Assembly: GCA_012274445.1 (NCBI GenBank)
Contig: JAAROD010000069.1
Location: forward strand, 310,001-374,000
Direction of reading: 5' to 3'
Origin: Sclerotiophoma versabilis
Taxonomy: Eukaryota > Ascomycota > Dothideomycetes > Pleosporales > Didymellaceae
Length of the DNA: 64,000 bases
This document shows positions 24,248 through 35,340 of the stretch, piece after piece (position 1 is the stretch's first letter; each line of letters begins with the position of its first letter). The notes beneath the pieces were generated by a model that searched no databases, was not told where the DNA came from, and worked only from the letters and a program-made list of their open reading frames with translations. A program made the translations under genes and the position numbers.

Positions 24248-25381
24248 CTACCGCTCGCCCAACTCCCACTTCAACGAAGCATTCGACGTGTGAAGAGAGA
24301 ACTGCGTGGGTTCTACCGCTGTCAAGATCTCTCTGCTGCTGCGCTTGCTATTTGCATTGCTCCCAACACCTGAAGTTGGTTGTAAGGGTTGTTTGATGCA
24401 TCCAATGGTGTGCTTCGAGGTGCTGCTGCTCTCTTCCTTGGTACGCCTTGCCTCGCTGCGCTCGGGGAGAGCAGGAAAGTGCATGGCGTATCTTGTCGTA
24501 GGCGTGACTTCCTCGTAGGGCCTGGCATCAAGGGAAGTGTTGGGCAGAGCAAAGAGTGTGAGTTCAGTTTCTTGTTTGTTTTCTTCTTCTTCTGCTCTCG
24601 CAGGGTTCTGCCGTGGAGTGGAGTTGAGCGAGTGTATGAGCATGAGCTTGGTACTCGGCGGTGTGGAAGGTACGGCAAATAACTGCACCTCTTCCTCCTC
24701 TTTGTCGCTCTCGCTTATCCACTCTGCCTTCGCTTCTTCCTCTCCTTTCAATGCCGCTTCAGGCGAAGAGACGATGAGCGAGTCCCCCCTGCTCGGTTTG
24801 CCTGCCGATCCTAACCTCCCGTCTGTACGGCTTTGCGTGTCGCCCTCCAGCAGCACCGTTAACCTTAGCACGGCGTCGCACAGGTCCTCCTCGCATATCT
24901 TGCAAACAGTGCGTCCAAAAGCAGGGACTATCTTCTGGAAGCAACCGGTGTTGGTGCATGGTGCGAGACCAGGTGTTCTTGTGCTGATAGGGTTTTCGGT
25001 CTCGTCGATGGGGCTGCTGATGTTCGCCCACAGTGACCGACTTGCAAGGCTGACTTTATTTCTATTCAATTCGCTTGCTCTCCACGTTGGAGATAGGCTT
25101 ATTGATGGTAGTGCGGCTCTAGCGCTTGTTTTGAGTTTGGACGGCGAGGGTCGAATGAGCAAGAAGTGAGGAGAAGGAGCTAGTGTTGGAGCTGTGGGAC
25201 GGAGCGTTGGGGTGGCATGTGGTGTGGGTGTCTGGATAAGGGCGGGTGTTGGTGGGAGGGAGAATCCTATGCCTGATCCTAAGCGGATTGGTGGTGGATC
25301 TTTGGGATACGGGCGCAGGAAGGTTGTGCACTCGGTGCAGCTACACAAGATATTTAGGCGGGAAAGCGGAGTGGCAAGCAT
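24248..25381 (-). CDS. uncharacterised protein with Cys pairs
   Basis: A 377-residue frame without introns. I do not recognise the family. The N-terminus contains CSCTEC. Residues 60-130 are proline/threonine/serine-rich. The centre has CTNTGC, then CKICEEDLC about 15 residues later, a spacing that could bind one or two zinc ions. Two acidic stretches follow (SESDKEEEEV and EEEENKQE), and then a basic, serine-rich tail ending KWELGER. There is no signal peptide or membrane segment. Composition is that of a real, mostly disordered fungal protein, and the opposite strand is only open in short pieces. The ATG at 25381 is the first in frame. Confidence 0.7.
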   Translation of the reverse strand: MLATPLSRLNILCSCTECTTFLRPYPKDPPPIRLGSGIGFSLPPTPALIQTPTPHATPTLRPTAPTLAPSPHFLLIRPSPSKLKTSARAALPSISLSPTWRASELNRNKVSLASRSLWANISSPIDETENPISTRTPGLAPCTNTGCFQKIVPAFGRTVCKICEEDLCDAVLRLTVLLEGDTQSRTDGRLGSAGKPSRGDSLIVSSPEAALKGEEEAKAEWISESDKEEEEVQLFAVPSTPPSTKLMLIHSLNSTPRQNPARAEEEENKQETELTLFALPNTSLDARPYEEVTPTTRYAMHFPALPERSEARRTKEESSSTSKHTIGCIKQPLQPTSGVGSNANSKRSSREILTAVEPTQFSLHTSNASLKWELGER

Positions 25382-26330
25382 TTTGTGTCTGATTTGTGGT
25401 TTTCAATACGGCGGTACTCGAGGTTTGAGAAAGTCTTATTACAACTACGAAGCGTGGGCGCGATTCGGGCTGATTACATGGATGCCTTTGTCGGTCGTTC
25501 TTGTACACTCTTGACGTTTGTCAGGAACAAGCACAACGTCCTGAACTCGAAACAAAGGAGTCTACAGGTTTGACCTATAATGGGTATCGCTTTGAGCTCT
25601 GATTGCTGTGTAAATGCTATTATTACTGGTCTTGTAGACTATGCCCAAGTTCGTTTGCTGTTGTCGTAGGGCTGATGCAAGATAAAGCGTGCTAGGGTAG
25701 TGGTATGCTTTGTTGCTTGTTTCAGTAGGCTGCCTGGCGCGGTTGACCGGATTGAGTGCCGCTCTGCGCCGGTTTGCTGCCTTGTTCGGGCTTTTTAATA
25801 GAAGCTCGGCGCTCTCTAGGGCTACCCTTGTGGCAGCGTCGTTAATGGTGCGTATCATGGCTGTTTACTTGTGGACTTCGTCGACGGAAATTGCATGGTT
25901 TAGAGAAGATTGAAAACATATACATTGCCTTTGCATCGGCCGGCACTTATAGAAAAACTGTTTTGTTTCTGCCTGAGCTTTCTGGCAGCTGCGTATTCTT
26001 TGGGTGTGTTGCTTCTGAAGCTAACACTGCCTGAACTGCTTCTGACGACCTTGTTCAGCCAAAATCTTAAGGAGTTGTGGTGTCTCTGCTGGTTGTGCTT
26101 CTTGGTTCACAACTTGCGGAGTCAGGTCTAGGCCAAGACTTGATGATGAGGAGACGCCTCAAGGTGAGTCTGCTTTGCACCAGTCGTTGAGCATCGTAGA
26201 CTCAGCGATAGCCACAAACGGCCTGTGATTATCGCACAAAGTATGAAAAGGCCCCTGACGCTGTTGGGAGCGGGGCGACGCGTAAATAGCCTTCGTGAGT
26301 GCACATGCGAAGATGTAAAAACTCGTACCA

Positions 26331-26371
26331 CATCATCATCATCATCTTCTTCTTCTTCTTCTTCTTCTTCT
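26331..26371. repeat. compound trinucleotide microsatellite (ATC)n(TTC)n
   Basis: About five ATC/CAT units run directly into about eight TTC units, in intergenic sequence. Confidence 0.9.
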
Positions 26372-29187
26372 CAGGCACACTGCATGTTCGTAAGCGACGG
26401 AGAATACCGGCCCTTGATATCACACGCGTCCTTAATTCATTGGCGTTCCCTGCTGTGTGAAAGGCATGGTTTTGCAAGTATTGAGACTAGATCATAGAGC
26501 AGTCATTTGCATCGTAGAGATTGATAATAAAGGTAAGAAATATGTAAATAACTGGGCTATTGACTGTCAGGCTTCGAACAATGGTGGGTATGTTTTGACA
26601 AGAATATGTTGTTTGGATTCGGGAGAGAGGCCGAACCATGGACGTCGAACCAACCATGACTCTGTGAACAACTTAACCTATGGATGAACGACAGGGTCGA
26701 AACGAAGGCATCACTGCTATGTATGCGTCATTGTAATGTGCAGTTGGAGTCTCGTGTTGCTTCAGTGTTTCGAGCGTACGGGTCTGTTCCCATACGCGTC
26801 TGTTTGACATAGTTTTGTAACGTCCCTATTGAAGGCATCGAAACACATTTAGACATGTCGCTTGTATTGTTCGTCATGATCGTTGTCCAGAAAACCCCGT
26901 AGGGTTGCTCACCCTGCCTTGCTCGTGTCAGCAATGCTTTGGACCTCGAAGGATCTGCCAAAGTCCATTCATACGCCCAAGCACAAGACAAGACATATGC
27001 TCGACCTTGAACGACCACACCAGAATTGCACAACGTCGACTACAACATGCCAAACTCCGGAACAAGCCGCCAGTTATGGTGGCAGTGGAGGCTTCTAGAT
27101 CCAGCATTCTGACGACGCCCTTGTTGCACTCAGAAGAACAGTGGCAACCTTCTTTATCCCCTCTTTGCTTTTACACAATGGCGTTTTTGACTCTTCCGAA
27201 CGCCATAGGAGTCTCAAGAAAGACGTGGCATTCTCGTCGGCGGCGGCAACGCCAATAGTCTTCCAGCAAGCCCCACCTTCACCTTACTATGTTACGAGCC
27301 TGTGGCTCAACACGGTCAAGCATTTTCACCGTGTTAAATGTCCTAAACACAGTATTTTTCAAGTACCATGTACGAATCGGTAGATCAGGCAGTGGGTGAA
27401 TTAACCATTCCCCTCGGACGCATTGCAAAGTAGTACACAGGCGGGACAGCACAAAGACAGCGAGCACAGCGTCCACACGTGCATGTGGTAGGGTATACAG
27501 TATACGAGTATGTACCACTTGGCATGTTAAGTATTGCCGGAAGCTGCCATAATGCCATGTTCTTGTTGCCTGATCCCTTCTTAGCTGGCTGCTGTTAACG
27601 GGCTCAGTACCAGGAGTGCGAATGCACGCTTTCTTCTAATTTTACCGCGCCCCGCTCACAGACAGGAGACGGCGGGCTTCGACGGCTGGGCGGTGCGATA
27701 ATGTACTCTGCGGATGTCCTCGGTATACATAGCAGAGGTCACCTAATGCAGGGCGCTGAGCTCGAGGTTGGAGTGGACGAGAGACGAGCCAATGGGAGGG
27801 TTGGTCAGACCGTACCTTGCGGCTAGTTGGGCAGATCACGTCGCGTGAGCGGTGGGCATCACGGCCAAGCAGAGTAAGGCCAAGCGAGTGCGGAACCTGT
27901 CGCGAAATTGTCTCGAAAGTGAGAGATGCCGTGTCCAATTGGAGGCGTTTGGCGCCGCTAGCGTGGAGTTGATCGTCGATGACAGAGAGGTTGGGATGAC
28001 GAGTCGTGCCACAAAGCGTCAACCAACGGAGAGCTCGCGTCTTCAGAGCCTGCAAGTGCTGCAAGTCTTGCAAGCTGCCCTGTCATTCCTTCACACGGCA
28101 GCGGCGGCAGTCGTCCGCCGACATGCGCCTGCCGCCGGGCTCAGTGGACAGTGGGCTGGAAGAAGATTCCGACAGGGCTTCGCCGCCTAGGCACGTGGTG
28201 CGGCGAGGTAGGCCTCGCAGATAGGAAAGAGCGACCCTCGCAACCCTCGTCTGCGCCAAGACACAGCTCCTGCCTGTGTAGCGACACACATGGCGCCTGT
28301 TGACGACGCCGGCCTTCTGCCCTACGACCCCTGTGTTCTGTGCTGCTCCATGCAATCCCCATTTCCTGATTCTCTTTGCTGCTGCTCGATGGCCTGAGCA
28401 GTGAGACCTCTTCCGTCGCCCCGCGCCGCTGCCGCAACCTGCCACTACATCCACCCCAGGCCTCTTTTTCCGCGTCGATCCCCGCTGCAGTGGCACAGCC
28501 AGGGCCGTCAGCAGCCTCTTACACTCTCGCTTGACCTCCAGACCACCACGCCGCAGACACACGGCTTCTGCGCTCAGGTGTCCTTCGCTCAGCATTGCCT
28601 CTTCCTCTACCCCACGCAGGGTCTGAACCTGCTCTCGCAACCCGTGGCGCCCTTGTCCCGTATTGATCCTGGCTGCGCTTCGTTGCCCAAGAGGTCTAGT
28701 TTCAACGTCTTTTGCAGCTCCGCCAACCCACTTTCGACCTCTCTGCTGATTGATGCAGCCTGCCTGCGTTCTCGCTGGGAACTCAGCTCGAAGCCTAGCT
28801 GGTCCGGGACGCAACTACCCTTGCAACCGCTTCTCGCACATATAATTTCCTAACACTTACCTCCTCACTGGGCATAGTCTCGAACTGTCGAGATTACATC
28901 ACTGCGACTGACTCGTGTACGCCGCGTGCCTGCGCACTGTAAACCGTTGGCCGAGTGCCATCTGTGCTCCTTGCTACTTTCCGAGCGCACGGTGTCTCCA
29001 ACGCCCTCGTGGAACCTCAGACCCATCTACTTCAAGTCGCCACCGCTCCCCGACTAAACAGCATCTGACTGTCTTCCGCTCCTCTGCCGCTGGTCCCAGA
29101 ACGAATTATTAGATTCGACACACATTGGACTTTAGCGGTCGAGGAAGGACCCTGTCAAACCTGTCAACTGTCAAACTGCTTACTAGA

Positions 29188-29211
29188 CTGCCACTGCCAC
29201 TGCCACTGCCA
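29188..29211 (+). repeat. hexanucleotide repeat CTGCCA x4
   Basis: Four exact copies of CTGCCA end three bases before the start codon of the PAS-domain gene, so they lie in its 5' leader at the initiation site. Confidence 0.85.
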
Positions 29212-29213
29212 CA

Positions 29214-30812
29214 ATGGATACCACGTTCATCACCATCCACGGTACGTTGGACTACACGGCCCAGCAAGTACATGACGCTTATGTTTGTAGATCTTACCGA
29301 GGAAGCAAACATCTTGTATTCTTCTGATTCCATTGTCGACATTCTTGGTCACACACCCGACGAGGTCGTGAATCGCTCGGTATGGCAGTTTTTCCACCCT
29401 GAGGAGTTGCACTTCGCCAAAGCAAAGTATGGCCGCGGAGTCGCGCTTGACAAGGCGGCCGTGCTATCTTACTGTCGTCTCAAGAACCGTCAGGGAGACT
29501 GGGTTGGTTGCGAGTGCTGCTTTTCGATCGTATATGATGTGATGGTATGCTGTACCAGTGTCTACAGGCACGGCATGGAGAGTCAAAGTAAGTGTCTGGA
29601 AGTCCGGGCCTCAATGTGAAGCCAACTAAACGGAACACAGAGCGTGCCGTCGAGGCCCCTATCGTACGCAGGTTATTTGCCTCGTCACCAAAGGATCCTC
29701 GTTACCACATGTTGTCCCATCTCTCCAGCAAGTTCGATCTTGGCCCAGAAGATCAGACTCACGAACCCCGGGCAGCCCTCTTTCTGAACCGATTCACGCG
29801 GACCTTGACTGTCATGTACGCCACGAGCGGCATTGAGCAGATTGTTGGCATTTCAGGAGAAGAGATGAAGGGAAGGAGTTTCTACTACTGCATCGCCGTG
29901 AACTGTCTCACTGAAGCCGTCCGATGTCTCGAATCTGCAAAAGGCAATGACTCGATTGCCTACATGCGGTTCATGTTCCGAGATCCTCGACAGGAGGATC
30001 CGCCTGAGATGACGTCCTCTGAGAGCGAGGACGATGAGATGACCGATGTTACAAGCGACGACGACGAATCTGTTGAAGGAGCTGTAAGGCTCGGTGCCAA
30101 TTCTTCCTCCAGTGGCAGAAACTCAGGACGCCAACCGAACCGCTCTCACTGGAACAGCGACGAGCCACCTGTCAACTACCGTACCGAATCTGGAGACAGT
30201 ACTGCTCCTGCAGACACACACCATGGCGTTTTCGGTGAAGACCCACGAAGACATTCATCAACGTCTTCGTTAGGAGGTTCGCCGTCGGTACACCAAAATG
30301 AGGATATCGAGCTCGAAGCTGTCATTTCGTGCACCACAGACGGACTTGTTGTGTGTCTACGCCGTGCTCGACCAATGCTGCCTGGTGCGATGCCTGTCCA
30401 ACAACCGGCACAACAATACACTGGTATTTTTGCGGCTCCATGGGCGGTGCAGCCTGTGTTTCACCCGACCCCGCCACAGATGCCACCGTACCCTCTGGGC
30501 GCTCAGCACCCGTCCATGTTACACACAGGGCCATCCATGCAATTCCAGAACGCGTTCATGCAAAGTATTCGCGACGTTGCGGTGTTTGCGTGGGCTCTTA
30601 CTGGTATCAATGGCAGCTTGGCGGAATACGCTCGCGGTACTCCCAAGGGAGAGAGCCAGCCACCAAGCGGTTTCCCAATCTGGAATCCACTTCCCGATCC
30701 ATCCATGTTAGGACACAAAAAGTCTGAAACGCCTTCCGGTTATGGTTCGGGTACCAACAGCGCCTCCAGCAACGGCGACAACTTTGGATTCGGCGATCCT
30801 GGGCTAAATTGA
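29214..30812 (+). CDS. protein with two PAS domains
   Basis: The exons are 29214-29241, 29291-29587 and 29641-30812 (498 residues). The introns are 49 nt (GTACGT..TAG) and 53 nt (GTAAGT..CAG). PAS domain 1 follows the short exon 1 (ILYSSDSIVDILGHTPDEV, then FFHPEEL). PAS domain 2 is at about residues 150-230 (RTLTVMYATSGIEQIVG, then GRSFYYCIAVNC). An acidic serine stretch (SESEDDEMTDVTSDDDES) and a proline/glutamine-rich C-terminal half follow. No zinc finger, kinase or bHLH domain is present. PAS domains bind ligands or partner PAS proteins, so a signalling or transcription-cofactor role is inferred only. The last bases of intron 1 contain an in-frame ATG (29272), so retention of the intron would give an alternative N-terminus. 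PAS 1 lacks the LOV cysteine motif. Confidence 0.88.
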
Positions 30813-31686
30813 AGGTCTATGAAAACGACGATCATTCCGCCCGTCCGCTGTTGAGAAGGGGCCAAGCCCTAGCCCACCACGGCTCACGGTAAGCGTCAAA
30901 GAGAAGACTTCGTCCAGAGGCCTACATTAAGAGACACTGTGGAATGAAGCAGCGACAAACTATGAACTACGCAAGCGATAGGGTGGGCATTACGATACCA
31001 AGCGATGTGAATTGCGACCCCTGTTTTGGTACACTGGTCCTTGAGTTTCCTTCTTTGATGTTTTCAACCGTCGCAATAGAAAAAAAAAACTCGAATCTTC
31101 ACTCAGATCCATGCAACTCTCTTTCATTCGTTCGGTTTCGCCCTCATACTGAAATTGCGCGTAAACCCATCCTTGAACTGCAAGGCAACTGCCTGAAAAG
31201 ACAGTATGGTGCAGCTACAATCCGTGATGGAGCTAGAACCCATTTGCACAACAATTCGCTTAACAAAATCCCCAGCTGTGTGGATGAAGAGCGCCTGGTG
31301 ATGGATGTGGTGATCGAAGTGCAAGGATTGCCCTTCATTCTCATTGTTGCAGTTCGTACGACCGTTTACGAACGTCTAGTTTATGCACTGCCTCGACAGT
31401 TCTTTGTCAGAAGCGACGAGAGGCTTACCATCCTCCCGTCACAAGCAAATAGCATCTCGAGGTGTACGCCATTGCCGTGCTGATCACATTCATGATCGCC
31501 TCCACCCATATTGCGTTCTATCTTTGATCATTCGTGTCCTCGTATAGCTCTCTGCCCCACGTCTCTTTCCCTCCTGACAGCCTCCTACCTTTCCAACCTT
31601 GATCACTGTACAGGAGGAATCATCGACAGGCTTGAACCTCATAACAATATTATAGAGCTCCTATCGAACAAAGCGCAGCAATCGAG
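30813..31686. other. intergenic
   Basis: 874 bp between two plus-strand genes. The frame 30944-31483 (+) has no domain and no codon bias, so I do not call it. Confidence 0.5.
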
Positions 31687-33184
31687 ATGAGGCTCCCCCC
31701 TATCGTCACTGCGAGGCCAGACTGGCTTACGCTGCTCCTCATGGCTACGCAGTCTACCAGCATTGTAGCTCAGGATGTCACTTCCACCGATGCTTTTATC
31801 ACCACAATAGCAGCTGCTTCATCACCGCCGTCTCCAACAGTTCTTCAGTCGAGCATCAGCACCAGCTCATGGACGCCTCAGACACACACCATCCAAGTCG
31901 GTCTGTTGGACCACAAGGTGCGCCCTGAGACCACCGAAGCGCCAGTAGGGGATATCATTGAATTTCATTTCTATCCGGTCAACCACAGCATCCTACGTGC
32001 CGAATATAGCTTTCCTTGCATTCCCTACGAAATGACTGGAGCCGGTAAAACAGGCTTTTTCTCAGGGTTTAACCCAGTGGATAAGGTGTTGGATAAGCCA
32101 CCGAAGTACAGCATCAGAATCAACGACACAGAGCCAATTCTCTTCTACTGCTCCGCACCTGGCAGTTGCATCACGTATGGAATGGTGGGCGGCATCAATT
32201 TGAACAGTAGTATGAGCATCGACAAGCAGCGGACACTGGCAATGGACTCGGCATATATGCTACAGCCTGGTACCTTCCCCTCAAACCACAGCGCAGACAC
32301 GACCCATGTCGACTGACTGACCAATTTCTAGGTGAACCCTTCCCTGCCGAGTCTCCTCTCCCCTCCGACAACCCCATATCCTCTGTCCTGCCTTCCTCAT
32401 CATCCAAACCAACATCTGCACCCGCAACCGCGCATGCCCCAACAAGCAGTCTAAGCACTGCCGCAATCTCCGGCATTATCATCGCCGCTGTCAGCGCCCT
32501 CCTTTTTGGCGCCCTCCTCTTCTTCTGCTGGGGCAGGACCAAGCCTCTCCGCAAAGCTATTGAGCGTAAAGACGGCACCGTGCGCCGCGTCAGCGCCAGC
32601 CCGAACCATATGGTCGAGTACAAACAGCCCACCGTCCACGCCCACCATCATCGTGCACACAACGTCAGCCAGACGGGCTTTCAATTTTCGCCGCATCCTG
32701 GGGTTCACACAGGAAGTCACCCTGGAAGTCCTGACCCAAGGCTGTATGGACATGGACAGGGACATCAGGGAAGTCTGGGTGAAACGGGATATTCCCCTAC
32801 TCCTGCGGGGTACACAGCGAAGTATACGTCCCCCACAGCGACGCGTCCAGCGTACCACATGGTATCGTCTGGATCGCTGCCGCCGGGCAGCTCAAGATTG
32901 AACGAACATCCATTCACGCAGTAAGTCCCCCTTGCGCGCTAACCCTTTCCCAATTTTACTCTTTTCTAAGATTGTCTACGTACACGAAGCTGAAAGTGAG
33001 TAGTCAAAGTGCGCAAGACTTCTCCTCCCGTGGCACACTGGTGCCGGGCTACTATGAGACCTTTCCCTCTGGGCAGTCTCACGGGCAGGATCGGATGGCA
33101 GAAAGACCAGCAGAGATGGAGGCCATCACCGCCATTACGCAGGTGGATGTTGCAGAGAACATGAACAGGGCAAGTAAACTCTGA
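31687..33184 (+). CDS. cupredoxin-like single-pass membrane protein
   Basis: The exons are 31687-32269, 32332-32920 and 32971-33184 (461 residues). The introns are 62 nt (GTACCT..TAG) and 50 nt (GTAAGT..AAG); intron 2 has a GCTAAC branch site. A signal peptide covers about residues 12-29. A cupredoxin-like domain follows: HTIQVGLL, GDIIEFHFYPVNHSI, FYCSAPGSC and YGMVGGIN, with His, Cys and Met in the order of a type-I copper site. After a serine/proline-rich linker comes a membrane helix (residues ~240-262) and a basic juxtamembrane stretch. The cytoplasmic tail is rich in His, Pro and Ser (HAHHHRAHNV) and ends RASKL. This matches the extracellular serine-rich cupredoxin family of fungal cell surfaces, whose function is mostly unknown. 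Copper binding is inferred. Confidence 0.85.
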
Positions 33185-34617
33185 CTAAGAACAAGGATTG
33201 GAGGTGAGGACTGTGATGTGTTTCTTCGTTACTCTCAGTGATGCGAGATATGCTTGTTGTTCACTTGACACTCGAGTCCTGATTTGGAGGACTGGGGGTT
33301 AGACCGGTTTCACAATGCAGATGCTAGAGTATATAACTGGGGTGATTTTATGTATTTATACCCAAATTTAGTCTATACCCATAAAGTGTGGCTCGATTCT
33401 TTCTGGATTGTGGGTCAGGTTTCGTGTGCACAGCTAACTGTCGCGCCTTGGCCGTTTGCTGTCTTGTCATGTAGGGCTGAGCCGGAGCAAAAATGCCGCC
33501 ATCCTCTGTCGAAAGTAGCTAGCTAGTTGGTCACGGTTCCCATTCCAAGAAGGAATTGTCCCAGCTACTGCAAGTTTATGACTATAATTACTTTTACAGA
33601 ATTCGCTTAGCAACATATTGGGACTTAAAACGTGGATTTTGATGTTTTTTGGAGGTACTCGAGGTAATGTAGCTAAGGGGTTGCGATAGTCGCTTGGATT
33701 GGGGACATCGGTATAATATGAGGATGGGCTGTTCAAATGCAAAGCGGCGATGCTTGTGTTTGGGCGAAATCCAAAGGCAACAACCATTGCAATATTGTAG
33801 AACGCAACTTACTAGTTGTGAACCTTGTGGGGCGACTACGAACCCTAGATAGCGGCACAAGCCCTGCATGTAGGTTAACTTAGTACGCCTTCTTTGCTGT
33901 GCTGCCGCGGAGGATAGATGTCGCCATCGGCCGTGCATAGAGGCGACAATCCTGGCGACAGGGAATATGCGCTCAACGTGTTGATTCGTAGCTAGCTGGC
34001 TCCGCGTTGCAGTACTTTTGGGCTTCTTGTTACTTTCGTGTATAAAGATCAATCGCGGTGACGAGCTGAAGAACGTCTCGTTCACCCCTGCTTGACTCAC
34101 TATAAGTGCTTGGAATATGAACATCGCAGTTCTACTTATAGCCAGGGAGCATTTGTGTTCTGGAGAGACGGTCGTATTGCTGATCTGGTGATGCATGAGG
34201 CTGCTGGAACAAGGCTGACATGTGTGGTGCCTGTAGATCATTGCTGCTCTTGCCCATAGAACGTCGGCCCGAGCCGCGTGCGTGGAACTTATGAGATGTC
34301 GGACGTAATGTCACGACGCGGATCTGCCGCGGTAACGTATGTAATGCAGCAGGCTTTGGCGGCACTGAGGAGCTTTGTTGGTGATTCATTGCTGTGCTGT
34401 CGAGTATTTCTATTCTCAGCTATGAAACCTGAGTGTAGCGCGCTTTCAGCCACGACTCGTAATCGAAGTCTCGCGTTATCTGGAGAACATTCTTTTAATG
34501 AGTCGCAACCTCAAACATTTTAGCTTATCGCAAGAGATATGTTGTTCAATGTCCAGTTTGGCGCACTATCTCGCATAGCGTCGTGTTCTTTGTTTGATGA
34601 TACTATTGAAATTTTCC
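33185..34617. other. intergenic, AT-richer
   Basis: 1.4 kb without a firm gene. Only the small frame listed at 34132-34389 looks protein-like. The minus frame 33594-34241 looks like chance. Confidence 0.45.
34132..34389 (-). CDS. possible 85-residue protein
   Basis: The frame starts MNHQQSSSVPPKPAALHTL and ends LSRTQMLPGYK. It has ordinary composition with many Gln, Ser, Pro and His and no membrane or secretion signal. I recognise no family. The frame is closed 27 bp upstream of the ATG and no upstream exon is evident. It may be a small real gene, the last exon of one, or chance. Confidence 0.3.
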   Translation of the reverse strand: MNHQQSSSVPPKPAALHTLPRQIRVVTLRPTSHKFHARGSGRRSMGKSSNDLQAPHMSALFQQPHASPDQQYDRLSRTQMLPGYK

Positions 34618-35340
34618 TTACATTGAACTCTCAACAAACCAAGGTTCGTTTAAAAATTCATCCATCCAAGCTTCGTACCGATAGTCGAGTTCTGCGAATT
34701 GCGAACCCAATCCTGCAAGGTCGAGATTGTCAATATTCAAATGTCTCGTTTGCGTTGTCGTTAGCAGTGTGAGGCGCCTGTGTGGCGCTGGCGCATTTAT
34801 TGTGTCTCGATCGTCGCTGCAACGACGGACGCCACGATGTTCGCCACAAATTCGATCTTCCCAGGATATTTGAGACTGAGAGAGAGAATCGATACTCAAC
34901 TGTTCGCGAGTGTAAAAACCTACCAGTGTCTCAATGTAGGTAGAGCTCACCGTATCTTGACGATGATTATTCGAATTGTTCCAGACACATTCATCAAGCC
35001 AAACATCGTATTCCGGTGTGTATATAGAGTTGAGAGAGTCTGAGGTCTGGGAACTTGAGGAGATTTGGTTAGCAGAGTGATCATCAATGCCAGGGAACTT
35101 CTTCCGACACAATGGACACGAATTGTTAACAAGAGTCCAGGTGGATATGCACACTTCACCAAAGACATGTCCACACAGCAGCTGAACCGGCACTTCGGAC
35201 CCACCTTGAGCAAATGTTGTGGAGCCGAAGTGCTGATAGCAGATGCAGCAAGACCGCTCCTTTGGATCCAGAGAATCCGCTTTCACCGGTGTTAGCAAGT
35301 CACCCCGCGCATACGAGGTCTGCTCGCTTGCTCGCTCCAT
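34618..35340 (-). CDS. small RING-type zinc finger protein
   Basis: 240 residues, one exon. The RING is near the N-terminus (residues 31-78): CCIC, then LLCGHVFGEVCISTW, then CPLCR. Most RINGs have a fifth ligand after the His (CxHxxC/HxxC). Here that position (residue 61) is Gly, so one zinc site appears to lack a ligand. The remaining 160 residues are acidic and tryptophan-containing (EYDVWLDECVWNN; YEAWMDEFLNEPWF) with no known domain. E3 ubiquitin ligase activity is the default inference for RINGs, weakened by the missing ligand. Small RING proteins of this type are common in Dothideomycetes. Confidence 0.75.
   Translation of the reverse strand: MERASEQTSYARGDLLTPVKADSLDPKERSCCICYQHFGSTTFAQGGSEVPVQLLCGHVFGEVCISTWTLVNNSCPLCRKKFPGIDDHSANQISSSSQTSDSLNSIYTPEYDVWLDECVWNNSNNHRQDTVSSTYIETLVGFYTREQLSIDSLSQSQISWEDRICGEHRGVRRCSDDRDTINAPAPHRRLTLLTTTQTRHLNIDNLDLAGLGSQFAELDYRYEAWMDEFLNEPWFVESSM

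Larger units (their letters stand above)
25382..29213. other. long intergenic region upstream of the PAS gene
   Basis: 3.8 kb without a supported gene. Bases 25500-27600 are less GC-rich, with only short frames. Bases 27640-29200 are GC-rich and pyrimidine-biased on the plus strand and probably hold the PAS-gene promoter and leader. The largest frame (28083-28814, -) is arginine/glycine-rich shadow sequence. Confidence 0.5.

Noticed and set aside
28083..28814. 243-codon minus-strand frame
   Set aside because: Arg/Gly-rich text typical of the reverse of a pyrimidine-rich leader; no family features.
33594..34241. 215-codon minus-strand frame
   Set aside because: Composition of random sequence and overlap with the better small frame at 34132-34389.
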